This document shows, in pieces, positions 45,177-53,537 of a stretch of DNA of 64,000 nucleotides. The stretch spans positions 62,001-126,000 of the forward strand of contig JABCZJ010000008.1 of the NCBI GenBank assembly GCA_013289715.1, written 5' to 3'. Position 1 is the stretch's first letter. Every line of letters starts with the position of its first letter. The translations under genes and the position numbers were made by a program. The notes beneath the pieces were generated by a model. That model did not search any database. It was given only the letters and a program-made list of their open reading frames with translations, and had not been told where the DNA came from. The stretch comes from Acidobacteriota bacterium (lineage in GTDB: Bacteria > Acidobacteriota > Terriglobia > Acidiferrales > UBA7541).

Positions 45177-45619
45177 GAGTGGGTGCGTTTCCGATCGCGC
45201 GCATGCTCGCCGTCTTTCAGGGCAGGAAAGTACTTGCGATATTTTTCGGGCAAGGATTTCGGCCGTCCCTGGCGGTCGCAGAAAACGTGCAACGTGTCTC
45301 CGGTTGCCAGGACTTCGCGCGATTCCTGATGCACGATTTCGTAGCCGAATTTCACCGTGCGCCTTTGGGACGCTAGCACTTTGGTGCGCACCACCAGCAC
45401 ATCGTCAAATCGCGCCGGGCGCTTGAAGCGGCAGTGCGCATCGGCGACGACGATGTAGCTGTCGTCCTCGGCTTCCATTTTCTTGTACTCGAAGCCCAGT
45501 TGCCGGCACAAATCCACGCGGCCCACTTCAAACCAGGTGAAATAATTGCCGTGATACACCACTCCCATCTGGTCCGTTTCGGCGTAGCGCACACGAATTG
45601 TAGTTTCTGTGTAATCCAT
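45173..45619 (-). CDS. YbgC/4-hydroxybenzoyl-CoA-type acyl-CoA thioesterase
   Basis: 148 residues, a single hot-dog fold. VRYAETDQMGVVYHGNYFTWFEVGR contains the catalytic Asp-Gln-x-Gly-x-x-His-Asn pattern of the YbgC family, followed by ADAHCRFKRPARFDD and GYEIVH. It hydrolyses short or branched acyl-CoA esters. In this minus-strand run of acyl-CoA genes it could release CoA from catabolic intermediates. It overlaps hutH by ATGA. Confidence 0.9.
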   Translation of the reverse strand: MDYTETTIRVRYAETDQMGVVYHGNYFTWFEVGRVDLCRQLGFEYKKMEAEDDSYIVVADAHCRFKRPARFDDVLVVRTKVLASQRRTVKFGYEIVHQESREVLATGDTLHVFCDRQGRPKSLPEKYRKYFPALKDGEHARDRKRTHS

Positions 45620-45699
45620 AAGTGTTTGGGAAATTGCTCAGGGCGCCAGAAAACGGCGTCGGTCCACAGAGCCGATTCGTGGCAGGGTGGGCAGCGCCA

Positions 45700-46521
45700 T
45701 CAATGTCCCGTCCATTTCGGTTGGCGCTTTTCCAGAAACGAAGCCAGCCCCTCGCGAAAATCGTCAGTGGCGCGAATCGCCGCGTTTTCCTGCGTCGCCA
45801 TTTCGATTTCTTGCGCCACTTCCTTCTCGTTGTATTGCAGTAGCAGGCGCTTCGTGCGCCGAAGGCTCGTGGGGCTTGCTTGCAGGAACTTCGCCGCTGC
45901 TTCGTGGGCGCGCTTCAGTAAATCCTCCGCCGGAACGATTTGCGTCACCATCCCCAGACGGAACGCCTCCGCCGCATCAATGATCATGCCGGTCAGCAGC
46001 AATTCGCGCGCGTGTTTTTCGCCCAACTGCCTGCGCACCAGCACCGAAACCAGCGCGGGAATAAATCCGATGCGCACTTCGGTGTAACCGAACTTCGCTT
46101 CCGGCACCGCCAGCGTGATATCCGAAAACGTCGCGATGCCGCAGCCGCCTGCGATCGCGGCGCCATTCACCGCGGTGATCAGCGGCTTCGGAAAGGAATA
46201 CAGCCTGTGAAACATGCGCGCGATCTGCCGCGAATCGGCGAGATTCTGTTCGGGCGTCTGCTGCGCGATCGACTGCAAAGTTTCCAGGTCCATCCCCGAG
46301 CAGAAACACTTGCCCGCGCCGGTGAGAATCAATACGCGTACTGCGGGATCGCCTTCCGCCGCGTTCAGCGCACCCATCAGCTCGTCAATCATCGCGCTGG
46401 AGATGGCGTTGCGCTTGTCCGGCCGGTTCAGCGTGATCGTCGCGGTCGCCCCATCCCTCTCGTAGTTCAGTGTGGTGTAACCTGCTGCTGCGTCGGATGC
46501 TTGTGGCTTAGTCTTCATCAC
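45700..46521 (-). CDS. Enoyl-CoA hydratase/isomerase family protein
   Basis: 273 residues, full crotonase length. LNRPDKRNAISSAMIDEL starts the fold, CFCSGMDLETL and NGAAIAGGCGIATFSD form the oxyanion hole, and GYTEVRIGFIPA carries the usual Glu position. The C-terminal helices KFLQASPTSLRRTKRLL are present. Beside HMG-CoA lyase and a methylcrotonyl-type carboxylase subunit, methylglutaconyl-CoA hydratase is the most likely role (leucine breakdown); this is inferred from context. Confidence 0.88.
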   Translation of the reverse strand: MMKTKPQASDAAAGYTTLNYERDGATATITLNRPDKRNAISSAMIDELMGALNAAEGDPAVRVLILTGAGKCFCSGMDLETLQSIAQQTPEQNLADSRQIARMFHRLYSFPKPLITAVNGAAIAGGCGIATFSDITLAVPEAKFGYTEVRIGFIPALVSVLVRRQLGEKHARELLLTGMIIDAAEAFRLGMVTQIVPAEDLLKRAHEAAAKFLQASPTSLRRTKRLLLQYNEKEVAQEIEMATQENAAIRATDDFREGLASFLEKRQPKWTGH

Positions 46522-46528
46522 GATTTGC

Positions 46529-46557
46529 TCCGCGCCCTCTGCGTCTCTGCGGTAAAA
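46529..46557. repeat. Short CTCTGCG-type dispersed repeat
   Basis: CCGCGCCCTCTGCG TCTCTGCGGTAAAA lies between the hydratase and HMG-CoA lyase genes. It belongs to the same repeat family as 50834-50885 and the pair around the GxxExxY pseudogene. Confidence 0.5.
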
Positions 46558-46572
46558 GTACTTCGTAACCCG

Positions 46573-47496
46573 TTAGTTCGGTTTACCTGACTGTGCCGCA
46601 TCCACCGCCTGCGGCGCATGCGCGTACTTCTCCCGCAACTCCCCAGTCATGGCGCAAGCCACCGCCAGCGACTTCGTATCAATGCCCGTCGAAACTCCGC
46701 GCGACGCAAGAGTCGTGAGCACGGCTTCGGTGGGAATGTTGCCAACCAATTCATCCCCCGCGAACGGGCATCCGCCCATCCCGGTGAGCGCCCCGTCAAA
46801 TCGACGGCAGCCCGCCTCATACGCTGCCAATATTTTTTCTGCCGCGCGATCCGGCCTGCTGTGCAGATGCACGCCGATCTCAACACCCGCGACGCATCCA
46901 CGCACAACCTGAAAAAGTCGCGCCACTTCCTCTGGCGACGCCCTTCCAACCGTGTCCGCCAGCGAAACCGTGCGCACACCCAAATCTTTCAGCCATACCA
47001 GCGTCTCTTCTACAATTTCTGCGCCCCACGGCTCTTCGTATGGATTTCCGAACGCCATGGAGATATAAATCACCAGCTTCTTTCCCGCCGCCTTCGTGTC
47101 GTGCTGCAGTTTTTCGACTAGCGCGCGCGATTCTGCTCGCGACATATTCGCATTCGCGCGCCGGAAGTACGCCGAAATAGAATAAGGGTATCCGACCGCC
47201 GTCACTCCCGGAGTTGCGAGCGCCCGCTCCAGGCCCTGCGCGTTCACCACGATTCCGATAATTTCCACCGGCCCGCCGCCCGGCGCCTTCACCTCGGTCA
47301 GCCGCGCCATCACTGCTTCACTATCCGCCATCTGCGGCACATGCTTCGGCGAAACGAAGCTCACCGCGTCAATGTGCCGAAAACCCAGTGCAATAAGCCG
47401 GCTCAGATACTGAACTTTCTGTTCCGTCGGAATCACGTCGCGCAAGCCTTGCCACGCGTCCCGCGGACACTCCACGATGGTCACTTCATTCGCCAT
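46573..47496 (-). CDS. mvaB: Hydroxymethylglutaryl-CoA lyase
   Basis: 307 residues, a TIM-barrel of the HMGL family. VECPRDAWQG holds the catalytic Arg-Asp pair, VEIGVHLHSR provides the metal-binding His-x-His, and GMGGCPFAGDELVGNIPTE has the active-site Cys loop. It splits HMG-CoA to acetoacetate and acetyl-CoA, the last step of leucine degradation. It lies in a same-strand run with the carboxylase beta subunit, a hydratase and a thioesterase. Confidence 0.93.
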   Translation of the reverse strand: MANEVTIVECPRDAWQGLRDVIPTEQKVQYLSRLIALGFRHIDAVSFVSPKHVPQMADSEAVMARLTEVKAPGGGPVEIIGIVVNAQGLERALATPGVTAVGYPYSISAYFRRANANMSRAESRALVEKLQHDTKAAGKKLVIYISMAFGNPYEEPWGAEIVEETLVWLKDLGVRTVSLADTVGRASPEEVARLFQVVRGCVAGVEIGVHLHSRPDRAAEKILAAYEAGCRRFDGALTGMGGCPFAGDELVGNIPTEAVLTTLASRGVSTGIDTKSLAVACAMTGELREKYAHAPQAVDAAQSGKPN

Positions 47497-47502
47497 AAGT
47501 TT

Positions 47503-47820
47503 TCAGAACCACGGGCTCCGGTAAATGTGCATTGCATACCACAGCAAAAAAACCGACAGCAGCACCGAAAATCCCATCAACATCACGGCGATTCGCGAAG
47601 TTGTGCGGTCGCTTGCCTTGATGACCGTTAGCGCCGCCGCCACGACAATTCCGATCATGCCGATATACTGCGACACCTGGTACATAAACCACAGCGCGGA
47701 ACTGTGGTACGTGTTACCCGTGATCTGCGCCGATACGAACACAGAGAGCGCCGCCGGCAAACACAACAACATCGTCACCCCAAACATTGCGTACCCGCGG
47801 CTGCTTGGCTCGTTCGTCAT
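47503..47820 (-). CDS. Small three-helix membrane protein
   Basis: 105 residues with three or four hydrophobic segments: MFGVTMLLCLPAALSVFVSA, YIGMIGIVVAAALTVIKA and IAVMLMGFSVLLSVFLLWYA. I do not recognise a family. It sits six bases upstream of mvaB in the same direction, so it is probably part of the operon, but a link with leucine catabolism is only positional. Confidence 0.65.
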   Translation of the reverse strand: MTNEPSSRGYAMFGVTMLLCLPAALSVFVSAQITGNTYHSSALWFMYQVSQYIGMIGIVVAAALTVIKASDRTTSRIAVMLMGFSVLLSVFLLWYAMHIYRSPWF

Positions 47821-47912
47821 CGTCTGATCAGGACTGCCTGCCTGAAACTTTCCGACTGACGGCCGGTTCTAACTAACTTTCAACTTTTCATTGTGAACTT
47901 TCAACCCCCAAT

Positions 47913-49589
47913 TCACGTCTGCAAAACGCCGGTTTTGAATTCAGCGACTGTGGGATTGAGTGCAGCCGCTTCCAGCGCTTCAATCAACGCTTCTCGGGTG
48001 TGCGCCGGATCAATGATCGCATCTACCCACAAACGCGCGGCAGCATATCGCGGATCGGTCTGACTCTCGTAGGTTTTGCGAATCGATTCGTGCAGCTCCT
48101 TTTTCTCCGCGTCGCTCAGCTTTTTGCCTTCGCGTTCCAGTTGCTTGATCTTGATCTCTACCAGCGTGCCGGCCGCCGAATCGCCGCTCATCACCGCATA
48201 ACGCGCCGTCGGCCAGGCAAACACAAACCGCGGATCGTAAGCCTTACCGCACATCGCGTAGTGGCCCGCACCAAAACTACCGCCGCAGATCACCGCGATC
48301 TTGGGCACCACGCTATTGGCCACCGCATTCACCATCTTTGCGCCCGCGCGAATAATCCCGCTCCACTCGGCTTCCTTGCCCACCATAAACCCATTCACAT
48401 CGTGCAGGAAAATTAGCGGCAGCAAATTCTGATTGCAGTCCAGGATGAATCGCGCGGCCTTGTCTGCCGACTCGTTGTAAATCACTCCTCCAAACTCAAT
48501 GCGCTTTTCGCCCGTGCCCGGCGCCACGGTGCTCACGTTCTTCTTCTGATTTGCCACAATCCCCACGGCCCAACCGCCGATGCGCGCGTAGCCGCACAGC
48601 AGAGTCTGTCCGTACTCGGCGCGATATTCCTCGAATTCGCTGCGATCCACAAGCCGCGCGATGATTTCGTGCATGTCGTACTGCTTGCCGGGGCTGGCCG
48701 AAAACACACCGTAAATTCCTTCCTCGGAGTACGCCGGAGCTGCCGCGGTTTTGTGATCGAAAGGCGCGCCCGCCGCCTGGCCCATCTTATCCACGAGCGC
48801 GCGCAAACGCTTAAGACACGCCGCGTCGTCCGGCTCGCGAAAATCAATCGTGCCGCTGATCTGCGCGTGCATCTGCGCCCCGCCCAATTCTTCCGCTGAA
48901 GTTTTCTGCCCGATCGCCGCCTGCACCAGCGCCGGCCCGGCCAGAAACAATCCGCTGCCTTCGGTCATCAAAATCTTGTCGCACATTACCGGCAGATAGG
49001 CGCCGCCCGCGACACACATTCCCATGATCGCGGTGATCTGCGGAATGCCCATCGCGCTCATCACCGCATTATTGCGAAAGACGCGCCCGAAATCGTCGGT
49101 ATCGGGGAACACATCCTCCTGCAGCGGCAGAAAAACGCCCGCGGAATCCACCAGGTAAATCGTGGGAATGTGATTTTCAATCGCGATGTTTTGCGCGCGA
49201 ATCACCTTCTTCGCGGTCATCGGAAAAAACGCGCCGGCCTTCACCGTTGCGTCATTGGCGATGATCATCACTTGCCGCCCGGAAACGCGCGCCAGCCCGG
49301 TGACGGTCCCCGCTGCCGGAGCTCCGCCCCATTCCTGATACATGTCGTGCGCGGCGTAAAGTCCCAGCTCGAAAAAGCCCGTCTTCGGGTCAATCAGCTT
49401 GGCGATGCGTTCCCGCGCGGTCAGGCGATTCTTTTTGTGCTGCGCTTCGATGGCTTTCGCGCCGCCACCCTGCTGGATCTGCTGCTCTTGGTTCTTTAAT
49501 TCCGTCAGGCGCTCCACCATCAGCCGGCTGTTCTTTTCAAAGTCCGCCGACTTTTGGTCCACGCGCGATTCGATTTTCGTTCCGCTCAC
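47913..49589 (-). CDS. Acyl-CoA carboxylase carboxyltransferase (methylcrotonyl-CoA carboxylase beta type)
   Basis: About 558 residues from a GTG at 49589 that follows GAGGAG by 8 bases; the frame extends to 49769 but the extra residues look non-coding. Crotonase-type carboxyltransferase halves show RLTARERIAKLIDP, LVDSAGVFLPLQEDVFPD, GMCVAGGAYLPVMCD and, in the C-terminal half, GGSFGAGHYAMCGKAYDPRF. The DVFPD stretch and overall pattern fit the methylcrotonyl/geranyl-CoA subgroup. It transfers CO2 from biotin to the acyl-CoA. The biotin carboxylase/BCCP alpha subunit is not in the window. Confidence 0.92.
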   Translation of the reverse strand: MSGTKIESRVDQKSADFEKNSRLMVERLTELKNQEQQIQQGGGAKAIEAQHKKNRLTARERIAKLIDPKTGFFELGLYAAHDMYQEWGGAPAAGTVTGLARVSGRQVMIIANDATVKAGAFFPMTAKKVIRAQNIAIENHIPTIYLVDSAGVFLPLQEDVFPDTDDFGRVFRNNAVMSAMGIPQITAIMGMCVAGGAYLPVMCDKILMTEGSGLFLAGPALVQAAIGQKTSAEELGGAQMHAQISGTIDFREPDDAACLKRLRALVDKMGQAAGAPFDHKTAAAPAYSEEGIYGVFSASPGKQYDMHEIIARLVDRSEFEEYRAEYGQTLLCGYARIGGWAVGIVANQKKNVSTVAPGTGEKRIEFGGVIYNESADKAARFILDCNQNLLPLIFLHDVNGFMVGKEAEWSGIIRAGAKMVNAVANSVVPKIAVICGGSFGAGHYAMCGKAYDPRFVFAWPTARYAVMSGDSAAGTLVEIKIKQLEREGKKLSDAEKKELHESIRKTYESQTDPRYAAARLWVDAIIDPAHTREALIEALEAAALNPTVAEFKTGVLQT

Positions 49590-49927
49590 CCAACGCTCTC
49601 CTCGCAGCAATCCGCACGATCGTCGATCTTCATCAGTTTGCGGCAGATGCAGGATTCTATCACCCCTGAATTGTTTTGACTCGCGCTCCCAGTTCGCTAG
49701 AATGATTGCGGCTCGCGGTTCTGCCGCGCGCCACATCTCTCCTCGGGAGGCGCCTATGCGCTGCGGCATTCATGCGAAGGATAGGACTGCCTCCGGTTCA
49801 CCCCGCCCGTAGAGCTGGACCCGACGCTTCGGCGCATTCCTGAACTCCGCGGATTTGCCCAGCAAGCGATTCAAGCTGGCCCTCGCTCGTCGAACCGCGC
49901 GCACCGTCGCGCACAGGAGATTCACCA
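49590..49927. other. Divergent intergenic region
   Basis: 338 bases between the leftward carboxylase and the rightward acetyltransferase gene. The minus-strand frame of the carboxylase continues into it but lacks sensible protein. Promoters for both directions should be here; I cannot place boxes reliably. Confidence 0.4.
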
Positions 49928-50743
49928 ATGCGTTTTATTGATTTGGATTTGGCACGCCGCGTGGAAATGGCCGAAGCAAATGCCGGACGCGCATGCGCCG
50001 AGGCCTGCCAGCGCTTTCACCCGGAGCATTCCGTGGCCATTGAAGAAATTGCTGGAGGTGTCGCAGTCTTCGCCGGAGTCGATTCACCGATTACTCAGGC
50101 CATCGGAGTGGGCCTGCACGGCCCCGTGAGCGATGCGGAAGTGGACGCGCTCGGCGACTTCTTCCATAGCCGCAACGCTTCCGCGGCCATCGAGTTATGT
50201 CCACTCGTTGAGATCAGCCTGTACGAGAGATTTGCAGCGCGCAACTATCGCCTGCTCGAACTTACGGATGTTCTGATCCTGGACGACCTCGAAACGGCGC
50301 GCATGCCAAGCACGACTTCGCCAGGCGTGACCGTTCGCGCCTCGGCGCCACATGAAGCGAAGCTCTGGACGCAGACCGTCGCCGAGGGCTTCGCCGAGCA
50401 TTATCCCGTGACAGAAGCGATGCTCGACGTGATGGAGGGCTTCTACGGCCGCCGCGACGCCTGCTTCTTTCTGGCGTTCGTAGACGGCATGGTGGCGGGC
50501 GGCGGTGGCGTGTTCGCTGGCCACCGAGTCGGCGGGCTTTTTGGCGCAAGCACGCTGCCCGCATTCCGCCGGCGCGGCGTACAATCAGCGTTGCTCGCGG
50601 CCCGTCTCGCTTGGGCGGTCGGGCAGGGCTGCGATCTCGCAGTCAGCTTCGCGCGGCCAGGCAGCGTTTCGCACCGCAACATCGAGCGGAACGGCTTTCG
50701 CGTAGCCTACACGCGCACAAAACTAATCCTCCCGGCGTCGTAG
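49928..50743 (+). CDS. GNAT family N-acetyltransferase
   Basis: 271 residues with AGGAG eight bases before the ATG. The C-terminal half is a GNAT domain: VRASAPHEAKLWTQTVAEGF near 138, FLAFVDGMVAGGGGVFA, the acetyl-CoA loop LPAFRRRGVQSALLAARLAWA and PGSVSHRNIERNGFRVAYTR. The N-terminal half is a second, more divergent part of similar fold. The acceptor substrate is unknown. It is alone on the plus strand inside the catabolic block. Confidence 0.85.
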   Translation: MRFIDLDLARRVEMAEANAGRACAEACQRFHPEHSVAIEEIAGGVAVFAGVDSPITQAIGVGLHGPVSDAEVDALGDFFHSRNASAAIELCPLVEISLYERFAARNYRLLELTDVLILDDLETARMPSTTSPGVTVRASAPHEAKLWTQTVAEGFAEHYPVTEAMLDVMEGFYGRRDACFFLAFVDGMVAGGGGVFAGHRVGGLFGASTLPAFRRRGVQSALLAARLAWAVGQGCDLAVSFARPGSVSHRNIERNGFRVAYTRTKLILPAS

Positions 50744-50833
50744 TCGCAGCACGTCGGCGGGTCAGATTGTTTGTCCGTACGGGCGGCTGGGAGACACGCT
50801 CCTACAACGCGGGCATCGCGTCCGATCTTTAGG

Positions 50834-50885
50834 TTTTCTCTGCAGACTCTGCGCTCCGACCTCTGCGCCCTCTGCGGTAAATGTT
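50834..50885. repeat. CTCTGCG-type dispersed repeat
   Basis: Several CTCTGCG units in a row (TTTTCTCTGCAGACTCTGCG, then CTCTGCGCCCTCTGCGGTAA). It is part of the family whose longer copies flank the GxxExxY pseudogene. Confidence 0.55.
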
Positions 50886-50918
50886 TTTGCATTGCTCGGA
50901 TGCAGCATTGCTCTCACT

Positions 50919-51518
50919 CTATCGTGCAAGAGCGCGCGCCATTCGAATCGCGCCGGCGATCAGCTCCCAGTCCGCAGAAATCCCGCTGACCAAGCCCCAT
51001 GTCAGCGCCTCGCTCGCGCGAATACGTCTGCCGGTAACGAACAGTTCGATCGCCCGCCCGCGCCCAATCAACCGCGGCAATCGCTGCGTCCCACCCCAAC
51101 CCGTAATAATCCCCAGCGTCACGCCAGGATGCGCGAACACCGCGTCATCCCCAGCGATCCGCGCGCGGCACGCCAGCGCCAAGTCGAGTCCACCGCCGAT
51201 GCAGTAACCGTGAATCGCGGCAACGACCGGTTTCGCACTCGACGCAATCACTCCCAGCACCGCCTGCCCACGGCGCGAAAATGCAAGCGCCGAAGTCGGT
51301 TTCAATCGCGCTACCTCCGCAATCTCCGCTCCCACCGCAAACGCGTGCTCACTGCCGCTAATCACCGCGCCGCGAAGTTCCGCCGTCTCCGCCAGCCGCG
51401 CGATTTCGCGCTCGAGCGCGTCCATCACGGATATTTCCAGCCGAGGGAATCCGTCGCCGCTCTCAAGCTGAAGCAAAAGGATACCGTCCTGTGAAGTGGC
51501 TACAAGGCGAGTGCTCAC
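50919..51518 (-). CDS. Enoyl-CoA hydratase/isomerase, C-terminally short
   Basis: About 199 residues from a GTG at 51518, seven bases after the upstream stop. The crotonase core is present: SGSEHAFAVGAEIAEV, IHGYCIGGGLDLALACR, HPGVTLGIITGWGGTQRL and GRGRAIELFVTGRRI. It ends with TAG after ARALAR, about 60 residues earlier than usual, so the C-terminal helices that complete the trimer are missing. The sequence past the stop does not restore them in any frame I checked. It may be a truncated or altered enzyme. It follows the B12-subunit gene. Confidence 0.75.
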   Translation of the reverse strand: MSTRLVATSQDGILLLQLESGDGFPRLEISVMDALEREIARLAETAELRGAVISGSEHAFAVGAEIAEVARLKPTSALAFSRRGQAVLGVIASSAKPVVAAIHGYCIGGGLDLALACRARIAGDDAVFAHPGVTLGIITGWGGTQRLPRLIGRGRAIELFVTGRRIRASEALTWGLVSGISADWELIAGAIRMARALAR

Positions 51519-51525
51519 CGCAGCT

Positions 51526-51939
51526 CTACGCTTCGCGCGGAGCGGTGGAAACGCGGTGACGGATGAAATCAACGATCGCTTGCGTGGTGGTTCCGGGGAG
51601 AAAAACTTCGGCGATCCCGCCTTGCTTCAGCGCGGGGATGTCCGCTTCGGGAATAATTCCGCCGATCAGCACAGTCACATCGTTCATGCCCTTGCCGCGC
51701 AGCAGTTCCATCAACCGCGGGCAAAGCGTGTTGTGTGCGCCGGAAAGTATCGAAAGGCCGATCACGTCCACGTCTTCCTGCGCCGCCGCCGACGCAATCA
51801 TTTCCGGCGTCTGGCGCAGCCCGGTGTAAATCACTTCCATCCCGGCGTCGCGCAACGCGCGCGCAATGATTTTCGCGCCGCGGTCGTGGCCGTCGAGGCC
51901 CGGCTTGGCGATCAACACCCTAATTTTCTTATCAGGCAT
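51526..51939 (-). CDS. Cobalamin-binding subunit of acyl-CoA mutase
   Basis: 137 residues, exactly the size of stand-alone B12 subunits. The lower cobalamin ligand motif is [13 protein letters not shown] (Asp16, His18, Gly21), followed by [13 protein letters not shown] and [11 protein letters not shown]. It carries adenosylcobalamin for the large mutase subunit encoded at 53538-55265. Free-standing small subunits occur in isobutyryl-CoA mutase (IcmB) and in some archaeal-type methylmalonyl-CoA mutases. Confidence 0.92.
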   Translation of the reverse strand: MPDKKIRVLIAKPGLDGHDRGAKIIARALRDAGMEVIYTGLRQTPEMIASAAAQEDVDVIGLSILSGAHNTLCPRLMELLRGKGMNDVTVLIGGIIPEADIPALKQGGIAEVFLPGTTTQAIVDFIRHRVSTAPREA

Positions 51940-51998
51940 AGCTAGGCAAGAATACTCAAATCCCCAGTAAAACGATAGCTGCCCGCCCCGGCAAGGTT

Positions 51999-53006
51999 CT
52001 ATCGCGCCAAATTCAGCAGAAAATCTTCCACCAGAGCGTTGAACTTGTCCGGATCATCCACGAAGAGTGCGTGGCCGTCGCCTTCGAATATCTCCAGCTT
52101 CGAGTTCGGAATGTTTTTTTGCATAGCCACGATCGTGCTCATGTACCCGCTTTTCGCCGCGCAGACCACCACCGGCTTATCTATCTTCGGCAGCACGGGC
52201 CGGTAGTCCGCCACGAAATATCCCACCAGCAGTGCGACCGCCGTATTCGTAGGAACTTGCAGCGAGGCCTGCACCACCTTGTTAATGTAGTCTTCGGGAT
52301 GCGGTTTTTTCAGATTTAATTGACGAATGAAACCGTTTGCGGAGTTTTTCCGGTCTTCCAGGATTCCTTTCAGCAGGCCGAAATCCTGGTCCGCGTCTGC
52401 GGGCGCGCGTCCGCCCGCGTCGTTATCCACCAGAATCAGCCCCGCGAAATCGATCGTGCCAAACTGGTCCACGTAAGCCATCGTCTCCACCACAGCCATG
52501 GACCAAGCTACGATGACCACGGGCGCCAGGTGCAGCTGATCCACCACGGCCTTGATGTCCCGCGCGCGCGCCGCGGGATACAGACCGTCGCTGGTCTGCG
52601 AAGATTGTCCCTGGGAGCGCGGGTCCATCGCGACCACGCGATAGTCGTGCGCGAAATAATCGATCTGGCTCTGCCAAATCCACGCCGGCATCGTCCATCC
52701 GGGCACGAACAAAATGGAAGGGAATTGGTGCGCCGCCGAAAGGCCGATCTCGCCCTTCTTGATCACCGCATCTTTGGGCATCGGATTGCCAATCTGTGCG
52801 CTCGGCGAAGTCGCCAGCCGCCCCGCCTCGAGGTAATGGATTTTCACTCCATCGGAGGTAGTAACGAACCCACTCCGCTCGCCGGGCTTCTTCTCTTTGG
52901 CCGATGCCGATGCCGCGGTCGCGAAAAGCGTGATGCCGGATACGAATAATAGGACCGCCGCCAAACCGGGCGATGGAAACTCGTATTTTCTCGGGTTCGC
53001 TTTCAT
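51999..53006 (-). CDS. Exported alpha/beta hydrolase
   Basis: 335 residues with a signal peptide ([20 protein letters not shown]). The hydrolase fold has [28 protein letters not shown], the nucleophile region [15 protein letters not shown] (Ser169), an acid residue near IFEG and His in [14 protein letters not shown]. The elbow reads Ala-Trp-Ser-Met-Ala instead of Gly-x-Ser-x-Gly, a conservative but notable change. Substrate unknown. Location periplasmic or secreted. Confidence 0.82.
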   Translation of the reverse strand: MKANPRKYEFPSPGLAAVLLFVSGITLFATAASASAKEKKPGERSGFVTTSDGVKIHYLEAGRLATSPSAQIGNPMPKDAVIKKGEIGLSAAHQFPSILFVPGWTMPAWIWQSQIDYFAHDYRVVAMDPRSQGQSSQTSDGLYPAARARDIKAVVDQLHLAPVVIVAWSMAVVETMAYVDQFGTIDFAGLILVDNDAGGRAPADADQDFGLLKGILEDRKNSANGFIRQLNLKKPHPEDYINKVVQASLQVPTNTAVALLVGYFVADYRPVLPKIDKPVVVCAAKSGYMSTIVAMQKNIPNSKLEIFEGDGHALFVDDPDKFNALVEDFLLNLAR

Positions 53007-53007
53007 C

Positions 53008-53052
53008 TTTCTCTGTGTACTCCAGTTTTCCTCTGTGTTCTCGGTGCTAATG
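53008..53052. repeat. Left inverted repeat of the GxxExxY unit
   Basis: Starts TTTCTCTGTGT and ends GTGCTAATG. Aligned with the reverse complement of 53461-53504 it matches at about 36 of 45 positions with one single-base gap. The pseudogene stop codon lies just inside. Confidence 0.65.
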
Positions 53053-53061
53053 CTTTTGACT

Positions 53062-53463
53062 TTAATCCTGTCCGATTCTAAAGCGGCGAATACCTTCCTT
53101 CAAAGTTATCACGCTGAAGTTGATCAGCAGCCCGATCCTGCAACCTGATAAACGCAGACAAGCAAGAACGACCGCCTCGTGAATCTTTGCCAAATTCGCC
53201 ACAGCTTTTAGCTCTACGACGAGTGGTCCTGCGGCGACGAGGTCGATTCGCTAACCGCAGTCCAGTTTCACATCCTTGTACACAACCGGCACAGCTTTTC
53301 GGCGCTCGTAGTGTATTCCCTTCAGATCGAACTCGCGCACCAGACACTCTTCGTACGTAGATTCGAGCAGGCCCGGTCCCGGCAGTTGGTGAACTTCGAT
53401 CGCTGCTCCAATAATCGCTCCGGTGAGTGAATTGTCGTCCACGGGTGGGCAAGGTCGAAACAT
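53062..53463 (-). pseudogene. GxxExxY family protein gene broken by an amber codon
   Basis: From the ATG at 53463 the frame reads AIIGAAIEVHQLPGPGLLES, TYEECLVREFDLKG and VVYKDVKLDCG, then meets TAG at 53251-53253. In the same frame it goes on with RIDLVAAGPLVVELKAVANL, AKIHEAVVLACLRLSGCRIG and LLINFSVITLKEGIRR to a TAA at 53062. Intact relatives have Tyr at this stop position (TAC/TAT), so one substitution explains it. The family resembles PD-(D/E)XK nucleases but its role is not established. The whole gene fits exactly between two inverted repeats. Confidence 0.82.
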
Positions 53464-53504
53464 TAACACAGAGAACGCAGAGAAAGGCAGAGGACACAGA
53501 GAAA
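53461..53504. repeat. Right inverted repeat of the GxxExxY unit
   Basis: CATTAACACAGAG ... CACAGAGAAA, the inverted partner of 53008-53052. It overlaps the pseudogene start codon (CAT at 53461-53463). Confidence 0.65.
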
Positions 53505-53537
53505 CACGCGACTACGATACAGGCCTAGCCATTGCGG

